Shown here one piece after another: positions 56,582 through 64,000 of a stretch of DNA of 64,000 nucleotides. The notes beneath the pieces are model-generated. The model had not been told where the DNA came from. It did no database searches and was given only the letters and a program-made list of their open reading frames with translations. The translations under genes were made by a program, and so were the position numbers. How positions within the stretch are numbered: the stretch's first letter is position 1; each line of letters opens with the position of its first letter. The stretch lies in contig JANFOG010000012.1 in assembly GCA_024336345.1 (NCBI GenBank), positions 620,001 to 684,000 on the forward strand. The letters are read 5' to 3'. The stretch comes from Mariannaea sp. PMI_226. Lineage: Eukaryota; Ascomycota; Sordariomycetes; Hypocreales; Nectriaceae.

Positions 56582-58580
56582 ATGTCTCAAGACGCACAAC
56601 CCCCTCGGGCGAGCATCTCTGGGCAGAGCCACTCGTCCAACACCCATGTCTCTTTTGAGCCTCCGGCTGAACCCTCTCGCAATTCCCCTCGTCACATTCG
56701 CTACAACCTCACAGTAGACACCGATAATCTATCAGCGCGACAACACTCGCCAAAACGCCTGAATCGCTCCGATACAGATGCTCGCCGCGACCCTGGTCTG
56801 TCGCCCAACCTGCGACGGCGTATGACACGAGCCCAGACGTTCAAGAATGTGGAAGACTTTAACGACCTTGATGCATTCGATGCCACCTTCAGCGCTAGGC
56901 CTGGCTGGCAGCCCGGTTCTGAGCCTGGCTTCGACCCCACCTTGCCTGATGGTGGCCATGCGTCAATGCCGGCTTTGGACGCGCCATGCGAGATCTCTGT
57001 CATTGACTACAGTCATAACCATGTGACAAAGCAGCATTTCGAAAACGAGAGCTTCATTGACTTCCTGGAGAAACCAAAGCCGTCATGGGCCAAGTGCCGC
57101 TGGATCAATATCAACGGCCTCAGCTGGGATGTCATTCAGGCAGTAGGAAACAAGAAGAACTTGCACAAGTTGGCATTGGAGGACGTCATGAACATTCGAA
57201 ACAGAACAAAGGCCGATTGGTGAGCCCCGCCCGACTAAATCTAAACGCTGATCTCTTGCAATATACTGATTTTCATGTTTCAAGGTATCCTAGCCATGCA
57301 TTTATTATCATGACACTCCAGAAACTTGTCCACCTGGTCGATGAAGATGACACATCCAGCGACTCGTCCAGCACCTTCTCGCACTCTAACCACACAAGCT
57401 TCAAAGATACATTCAAGAAATTTTGGAGAAGCCGCAAGATTAACGGTGCCGACCCTGAAAAGGATACGCTTGGGCAGCAAGCACCAACTTTCCCCCTCTC
57501 CGACGATGCAGAAGACACGCGCATGATCCGCACCCTCCAACGCTACCATTCCTCAACTAATGAGGCCCGTACTGAGTACATGGAAGACCACTCATCTCTG
57601 GCCCCATACAAGATGGCAATCTCTGCCGAACAAGTCTCCATCTTCCTCACTAGCGACAATACTGTTATTTCTTTCTTCGAGATATCCGCTGGCGATATTG
57701 AACGACCCATCTTTACTCGACTTAGTAACCCAGGTACCATTCTGCGAGAATCCAACGATGCATCCCTGCTTGTCCAGGCTATTATCGACGCCATAATCGA
57801 TCAGGCTATCCCTATGACAGCAGTCTACAGTGATATTATTAGCGACATTGAGCTAGATGTCCTTACAGCGCCGAGCATCAAGCAGAGCAGGCGGCTCTAC
57901 ATTTGCATCAGCGAGATCAACAAGATGCTGAGCTTTCTCAACCCTATAGACAATGTTGTTAGCGTGCTTCGCGACCACAAAACCTTCTTATCTCACGACC
58001 AGGCGATGAAGGAGCTGGAAAATCCAAGTTCGGGTGTGATTGTTACGCCGATGACACATACCTATCTCGGTGACGTGCTTGATCACTGCATTATGATCAC
58101 TGAGGCATTGCAGCAACTGAAGCAATCATCCGACAACTTGATCAGCCTCATTTTCAATACCATCTCGGCTAACCAAAACGAGTCGATGAAACAGCTGACG
58201 ACTGTGACTATTATCTTCCTGCCTCTTACGTTTATTACCGGTTTCTTCGGGCAGAACTTTGCCGAGGGTGGATTTCCAGAAATCCACCATGGCATTTGGT
58301 ACTTGTAAGTAAAACGTCCCCCCCCCCCCCCCCCCCCACCATAATAAGAAAGAAGAAAGGAATACAAACTCTTATGAACGATCGGCATCTGGAATATTTT
58401 CTAACATTGTGCGCTTTTAACAGTTGGGCATGCGCTGTCCCGACAGTGGTCGCCACAACACTCGTTCTCATGTGGGACATGATCCACAATTGGTTGATTC
58501 GTGTCGTGCAGAGGAAGCACATCGGCTCCATTAGGAAGAAGAAGACGTCGCAGATTAGGAATGCAAAGTTGAAGGTTTGA
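56582..58580 (+). CDS. CorA-family magnesium transporter
   Basis: Pentameric CorA/Alr-type divalent metal channel, probably for Mg2+. Three exons (56582-57219, 57285-58304, 58424-58580) give 604 residues. The N-terminal region of about 130 residues is Ser/Pro/Arg-rich and disordered. The CorA cytoplasmic domain follows (CRWININGLSWDVIQAVG, LHKLALEDVMN, then SHAFIIMTLQKL), interrupted by an acidic Ser-rich loop. The long helix includes MLSFLNPIDNVVSVLRDH. The two C-terminal membrane segments are TIIFLPLTFITGFFGQNF and WACAVPTVVATTLVLMWDM. The pore signature reads GQN rather than the canonical GMN. The short C-terminus is Lys/Arg-rich. The final intron contains a run of 20 C. The membrane (plasma or vacuolar) cannot be decided from sequence. 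Confidence 0.88.
58318..58337 (+). repeat. Poly-C tract of 20 in intron of CorA gene
   Basis: Twenty consecutive C lie 14 nt inside the second intron, close to the GTAAGT donor. The length is likely polymorphic or hard to sequence; the coding frame is not affected. Confidence 0.85.
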
Positions 58581-58843
58581 GGGATTTTGGATTTTGCTTG
58601 GATGTTGTTGCATATTAATAATCTAGTTTGGTGATACCCTGAAGCGTGAGATTGAAAATGTATATTATAAAAGACGGTACAGCAGCTATCTCTTCCAATA
58701 TTAGTATGAATGAGAGAGAAGAAAAAAAAGGGAGACGAAATCACATCACACCCCCAAGCTTTCGATCGCTAATGTGGTATCCTCAGGTAAAATTTATTGT
58801 ATTTTATTTTCTATTGCTTTGCTCACATTCTTCCTGGTTTCTG

Positions 58844-60394
58844 CTAACGACTAGCCAATCCGATCCACTCCAATGCATCTAAAACCCCCTGTTTATCCAA
58901 GTTTTCAGGCGAAAGGCAACCGTCACGTTCATTATTCTTGAGCTCACTCCAGCGATAAGCTGCTACACTGTCAATATCCATGAGGCTAATCAAGGGCTTC
59001 CATCTATCCTCCGGATCGATCTTCTTTACTTGCATGAGCAGATTATCGATCTCGTCAATCTTTCTGCCAAACTGATCAGAACTAGCCCCCATTGAGAAGC
59101 AGCATATCTGGCCGAGGAGTTGCAGCCAATGTCGCATGGACTCTGCCTGGGGATGCCATACACTGTATCGCATCTCGACATACGGCTGAACATTGGCCCT
59201 GGATGCGTAGATCGCAACAGTGGTCTCGCCATCGGGGCTTTGGAGCATGTTTGAGAGTTCGCCGAAGGTACTAGCACCCCAGAGGAGATGAATGCGCTCC
59301 TGGAGGCAAGCATCGCGGAATTTTGGGGGCAGGTTCCGGCGCATGATGGCCATGTCAGAATAAGACTTGGGCCAGGACCTTTTGAGGCGGACCCTAACTG
59401 TTTCGGGGGAATCCTCCATGTATCCCTTGGGGAAGTGAGACTGATAGTTGGCGACTGCGGAAGAAGTGGTGATGGGTAGGTAGTGACCGATGTGAGGGTC
59501 TCGTACGTCAGGGCGAAGCTTCAGAAGGAGATCGCTCTCCAACATCCAGCAAATGGTGAGCATTCGCTTGGCATGCACAAGTTCCATACCATCTGGTTGG
59601 TGGCAGAAAAAGATGCGCATCTGGCAAGACGAGTTGACGTGCATTTCAACACCACCGCGGAGAACTGCGAGGAAGGTTTCTATATCCAGAGGAGGTTTAG
59701 GCGCATAGCTAGATGCCTCAGAGTCTTCCTCAGAGCCATTCTCAGATGATGACGATGATATAGGCTCATCATAAACAAACCTTCCGTTTCTCCTGGATCT
59801 CCTTTTGCGACTTTTGGCCCTTGAGTGCTGCGGAACCTGGGGTGTGGGAACAATTTGCCTTATAGACTGAAGTGGACATCGCATCGACAAACCAATCCAG
59901 TCATATTCCTTTGGGCTTGACGAATTCGCTCTCGCCCTGGGCGCAGAACTGAACCACCAATAGTACATGTTTTTGGGCATATTCCTTCGATGCACAGATG
60001 GTTTGATGGAGGGGAACTTTTGACTCTCGGGTACGGCCTGGTATTGTATCCCGTTGCCGATAGTCCGCCGAGATGCGTGGTAGTTCGTGACTAGATCAGC
60101 ACAGTACTGAGCGCAGGCTTCATGGGGGTTGGAGATGCTGGCGGGACATACCCACCGGTCACTGCCTCTGACGTCAGGCGATGCCGTTGTGCGTGCTCGG
60201 GCGACGAGGAAATCGACTTCGATATTCCACTCTGAGAGATGACCTAACTCGTATGCAGACATTGCGTTGTCGAAGGAGGTGTTATTAATGGGTGGTGGTA
60301 GGTGAAGGAGCCATAACAAATAAGAAATCGGCTTGTGAGGTTGCGCAATTATATCCAAGCCAGAAATCGCACAGAGAGTGCTGTTCACAATCAT
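58844..60394 (-). CDS. Uncharacterised protein with possible amidoligase-like segment
   Basis: Open frame of up to 516 residues. The first Met gives MIVNSTLCAISG; an internal Met (MSAYELGHLSEWNIEVDFLV) about 44 residues later is an alternative start. The middle has a basic KSRKRRSRRNGR patch and an acidic Ser-rich stretch, both likely disordered. A later segment, VEMHVNSSC followed by ELVHAKRMLTICWMLESDLL and LRPDVRD, resembles the core of fungal amidoligase-like proteins (a conserved His strand, then a helix ending in a W-x-x-E/D-type motif). The match is partial and catalytic residues were not verified. The C-terminus is helical, without signal or membrane segments. It is divergent from DNA ligase IV. 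Function unknown. Confidence 0.55.
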   Translation of the reverse strand: MIVNSTLCAISGLDIIAQPHKPISYLLWLLHLPPPINNTSFDNAMSAYELGHLSEWNIEVDFLVARARTTASPDVRGSDRWVCPASISNPHEACAQYCADLVTNYHASRRTIGNGIQYQAVPESQKFPSIKPSVHRRNMPKNMYYWWFSSAPRARANSSSPKEYDWIGLSMRCPLQSIRQIVPTPQVPQHSRAKSRKRRSRRNGRFVYDEPISSSSSENGSEEDSEASSYAPKPPLDIETFLAVLRGGVEMHVNSSCQMRIFFCHQPDGMELVHAKRMLTICWMLESDLLLKLRPDVRDPHIGHYLPITTSSAVANYQSHFPKGYMEDSPETVRVRLKRSWPKSYSDMAIMRRNLPPKFRDACLQERIHLLWGASTFGELSNMLQSPDGETTVAIYASRANVQPYVEMRYSVWHPQAESMRHWLQLLGQICCFSMGASSDQFGRKIDEIDNLLMQVKKIDPEDRWKPLISLMDIDSVAAYRWSELKNNERDGCLSPENLDKQGVLDALEWIGLASR

Positions 60395-61482
60395 CAGAAA
60401 TGCTTTTCTTGTTCACCGTATGTGACAGCTATAATGGCCTGATTGGGCATCTACTGAACAAGAACATGTTCTGCAGTGATTGGCGCAGTGTTACCGCTTA
60501 CACGGGCGGACACACCTATAAGACGTGATACAGAACATTAGTCCAGTCTAGAGGGACGTACTGAGACCTACACCGGACAGAAAAACATGTATGAGGATAT
60601 GATGGGGAAGAATGTAAATGAAACAAGTTTGGTAGCAGAAGAGCATGAGCTGGATGCTTCTATTCGCAATGAGCAGTCTACTGGGCGCCTGCAAATAACC
60701 TGAACATTGCTGCTTGAATTTTGAACATGGTTCATTTTGGTCAGGGTCACAGTTCTTGGAGCTAAATTGATATCGTCGATAAAAATGATTGAGAGGGGAA
60801 AAAAGACCAGTAGAAAAACCATTATTCGGTCTCACGGGCTGTGATGATACGAAATCTTGCTGTTGATGGTTTCTGCCGTTGATTTGGTATAACAGAACCC
60901 TCTGTATGCACTCACAGTGAGCGCAACACAGACATGAGCGAGTTCGCACTGGATCACAACTGCCCTATAGCGAGAGAAAAAAATATATCTCGATATTGTT
61001 ATAAAAACGTGGCCAATCGTCGAAATTATGCAAATAATCACTTGTTATATCCACAGTGATTCGGAAGAAAAAGGATCCTTCATGTCAGCTCATCAGCATC
61101 AACTTTGGCGATTCCATCCCTTCGGAGTCGAGAGCGATTACGTAATGCGAAGTCGCGTCACCGTGCACCCGCTTCTGTGCTCATCTCATCTGCAGGCAGC
61201 AGCAGCACAAGCCAGGGAGGATTCCCCCAATTCATTTCTTATGCACCGGACATAGTCCGAATATATAATGCCAACTCGAAGGCGTCTATCATGGGAATCG
61301 CCTCTTCTGTCTGATCGCGCTTGATATTCGTTCCTAGTAAATTGTGCGGCGAGCTTGTGGTGATCGTCTGGTTCCTTCATTAATCATTTATACTTTCTAC
61401 CTTCGTTTCATTTTCTTGAGTTCATTCATCAGTCGCACTCACTCCCGCTATTCTTCATCAGTACTGCGCCCCATGCGACATC
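60395..61482. promoter_or_regulatory. Divergent intergenic region upstream of DNA ligase IV
   Basis: A 1088-nt stretch between two divergent starts; it should hold both promoters. A pyrimidine-rich leader (61380-61445) precedes the ligase start. No specific site was assigned. Confidence 0.45.
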
Positions 61483-64000
61483 ATGAATCCTCATGATAGA
61501 GATAGCTCGCCCACTGCAGATGCCAAACGAGAGGATGAGATGCAATATGGCACCATCGGCATGACAGTGGAAGAATTAGATGAGAAGTGAACATACATGG
61601 CCTCCCTCTCACGCACCTCAACCCCTGGCTGACCCAGAAAAAGATACCCGAACCGACCAAGAAATCATTCCAAGACTCTGCTGTTCTCAGATCTGTTTCG
61701 CAGGCTCTTCAATCCACTCAATGAGAACAAGAAGCAGAATGCGACTGGAGGAGGTCCCAAGAAGGCGTTTCGAGGCGTGAATAAGCTGTCACCTCACGAA
61801 CAGCGACGTCACATCATTGAGCGATTCATCACGCAGTGGCGTAAAGAGGTCGGAAATGATTTCTACCCAGCTCTGCGACTCATTTTGCCCGACAAGGATC
61901 GTGACCGCGGAGTCTACGGGTTGAAGGAGAACGCTATCGGCAAGCTCTTAGTCAAGCTCATGAAAATTGACAAAAACTCGGAAGATGGGTACAATCTCCT
62001 TCACTGGAAACTGCCTGGACAAACAATTGCTTCTCGAATGGCTGGTGATTTTGCTGGCCGTTGCTTTGAAGTCATCTCGAAGCGTCCAATGCGCACCGAG
62101 GTTGGCGATATGACCATCGCCGAGGTCAACGAACAGTTGGACAAGCTCGCGGCGTCTTCAGGCGAGTCTGAAAACCTTCGCGTCTTTGAGTGCTTCTACA
62201 ATCGTATGAACGCCGAGGAAATGCTGTGGTTGATTCGTATTATACTCAAGCAAATGAAGGTGGGCGCCACGGAAAAGACCTTCCTGGATCTATGGCATCC
62301 AGACGGCGATGCTCTGTTCAGCGTTTCATCCAGCTTGCGACGCGTATGCTGGGAATTGTACGACCTCGAAGTCCGACTTCAACAGGAAGAGACTGGAGTT
62401 GCCTTGATGCAATGCTTCCAGCCACAGTTGGCCCAGTTCCAGATGCCGTCGTCGTTTGAAAAGATGATCCAGCTTCTTCGTCCGACTGAGGAAGACCCTG
62501 AGTTTTGGATCGAGGAAAAGCTTGACGGAGAGCGCATGCAAATGCACATGATCGAAGACAAGTCACATCCAGGTGGACGGAGATTCTGTTTCTGGTCAAG
62601 AAAAGCCAAGGATTACACGTATTTGTACGGAGATGGCCTCCAGGATGAGAACTCGAGTTTAACGCGGCACTTGAAGAATGCCTTCGCCCCAGGCGTCAAG
62701 AACCTAATTCTCGATGGTGAAATGATTACCTGGGACATGGAGCTCGACAAAATTGTTCCCTTCGGTACGCTCAAAACGGCGGCTCTTTCTGAGCAGCAGA
62801 ACAAGACCGGCTCGGACTCTGCTGGCCACCGGCCACTGTTTCGAGTTTTCGATATCCTCTACCTGAATAACAAGCAGCTCGCACAATACACACTTCGAGA
62901 TCGACATCATGCGCTTGAGAAGGCCATCAAGCCAGTTCATCGACGATTGGAAATCCACACATACACCAGCGCCACTTCCGCAGAGGCCGTTGAGCCTCTC
63001 TTGCGAGAAGTCGTGGCTAATGCCTCAGAAGGTCTGGTGCTAAAGAACCCGCGCTCCATGTACCGACTCAACAGTCGAAATGACGACTGGCTGAAAGTCA
63101 AGCCCGAATACATGTCGGAGTTTGGCGAATCCCTCGATTGCGTTATTATAGGTGGCTACTATGGCTCTGGAAAGCGTGGTGGTATGCTTTCAAGTTTTCT
63201 GTGTGGCCTTCGAGTGACGCAGAACCACATTCAGGCTGGTGCCAACCCGGAAAAGTGCTTCAGCTTCTTCAAAGTTGGTGGCGGTTTCCGCGCAGAGGAT
63301 TACGCAGAGATTAAGCACCGAACGGAGGGGAAGTGGGTGGAGTGGAATCAAAAGAGCCCACCTTCAGAGTACATCGAACTTGGCGGAGGAGAGGCGCGGC
63401 AGTATGAAAGACCAGACATGTGGATTCGGCCAAAGGATTCCATCGTTGTCTCCGTCAAGGCGGCGAGCGTTGGACCATCAGACCAGTTCGCTAGAGGCTT
63501 CACTCTGCGATTCCCCAGATTCCGGCGTTTACGCCTTGACAGGTCCTGGGATACGGCCTTGTCCCTTGAAGAATTCCAGGACCTCAAGAAAAGGGTGGAT
63601 GAAGAGTCAAAGGAAAAGGCCATGACAGTAGAGGACCGAAAACGGCGAAATCCAAAACGAATCAAACGAGAGCTCGTTATTGCTGGCGAAGACTCGGCAC
63701 CCGCCGAGTTCGCAGGAGAGAAGACTAATATTTTCGAAGGGTTGGAGTTTTGTGTCCTTTCAGAATCGCTCAAGCCCTACAAGAAGAGCAAAACGGAGTT
63801 AGAGAACATCATCAAAGAAAATGGAGGCGCAATCTCTCAGCGCGCAGTACCAGGCACCAACATGGTTCTCATTGCAGAAAAGAAAGTAGTCAAAGTCGCG
63901 AGTTTGATCAAATCTGGCGACGTTGACATCATCCGCCCCAACTGGGTCAAGGACTGCCTAGACCAGAAAGCAGGCCATTTTGTACTCCCGTTCGAGACTC
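61483..64000 (+). CDS. LIG4: DNA ligase IV (non-homologous end joining), 3' partial
   Basis: ATP-dependent ligase that seals double-strand breaks with Xrcc4/Lif1 in the nucleus. The start at 61483 gives MNPHDRDSSPTADAKRED. A 57-nt intron (61587-61643) joins ELDEK to YPNRPRNHSKTLLFSDLF, as in relatives. The N-terminal DNA-binding domain is followed by the adenylation motif EEKLDGERMQMH (Lys codon at 62518-62520), then motif III FRVFDILYLN, motif IV EGLVLKNPRS, motif V WLKVKPEY and the OB-fold with GGYYGSGKRGGMLSSFL. A BRCT domain starts at about 63730 (IFEGLEFCVLSE) and includes IIRPNWVKDCLDQ. The frame is open at the window edge, so the end of the first BRCT, the linker and the second BRCT lie outside. 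All visible catalytic motifs are intact. Confidence 0.94.

Noticed and set aside
1..64000. CRISPR arrays, bacterial operons, prophage or intact retrotransposons
   Set aside because: Gene structure is eukaryotic with spliceosomal introns; no regular repeat-spacer array, reverse transcriptase, integrase or paired long terminal repeats were recognised.

Overview
The window looks like nuclear DNA of a filamentous ascomycete, most probably Sordariomycetes and plausibly Hypocreales. Genes carry several short GT-AG introns (about 50-160 nt, a few longer), lie on both strands without operons, and include typical Pezizomycotina families: a highly reducing polyketide synthase, an FSH-type serine hydrolase, GH18 chitinases, a CBM18-like secreted protein, an APH-family kinase and an intron-split eL34 gene. 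The species assignment is an inference; no rRNA or other marker is present.

Layout. 0.9-2.3 kb: conserved fungal protein of unknown function. 2.4-7.6 kb: prephenate dehydrogenase (-), RCC1-repeat protein (+) and Rad9 checkpoint clamp subunit (-). 9.7-11.1 kb: protein with a GATA-like zinc finger (+). 11.6-13.0 kb: GH18 chitinase without a signal peptide (-). 16.1-16.9 kb: FAR1-like zinc-finger protein (-). 19.2-22.5 kb: three compact conserved genes (+): a small coiled-coil protein, ribosomal protein eL34 and an NDUFAF3-like complex I assembly factor.

23.1-45 kb is accessory in character. A highly reducing PKS (-) is divergently paired with a LovG/FSH-type hydrolase (+). Then come a small secreted protein with two CBM18-like modules, a heavily degraded GH18 chitinase relic, a long gene-poor stretch and a sugar transporter. 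The PKS has KS-AT-DH-ER-KR-ACP order with no methyltransferase. As sequenced it has an in-frame TAG early in the KS, a roughly 0.5 kb interruption between AT and DH, and eroded DH motifs, so it is a candidate recently disabled biosynthetic locus.

45-64 kb returns to core-like genes: an alpha/beta-hydrolase fused to a dual-specificity-type phosphatase (+), a vacuolar alkaline phosphatase (-), a polyproline-headed protein with a possible papain-like fold (-), an APH-family kinase broken at two C runs (+), a CorA-type magnesium transporter with GQN in place of GMN (+), a protein with a possible amidoligase-like segment (-), and DNA ligase IV (+), which runs off the right edge. Rad9 and DNA ligase IV belong to genome maintenance; the PKS/hydrolase pair and the chitin-related genes are the ecologically variable part.
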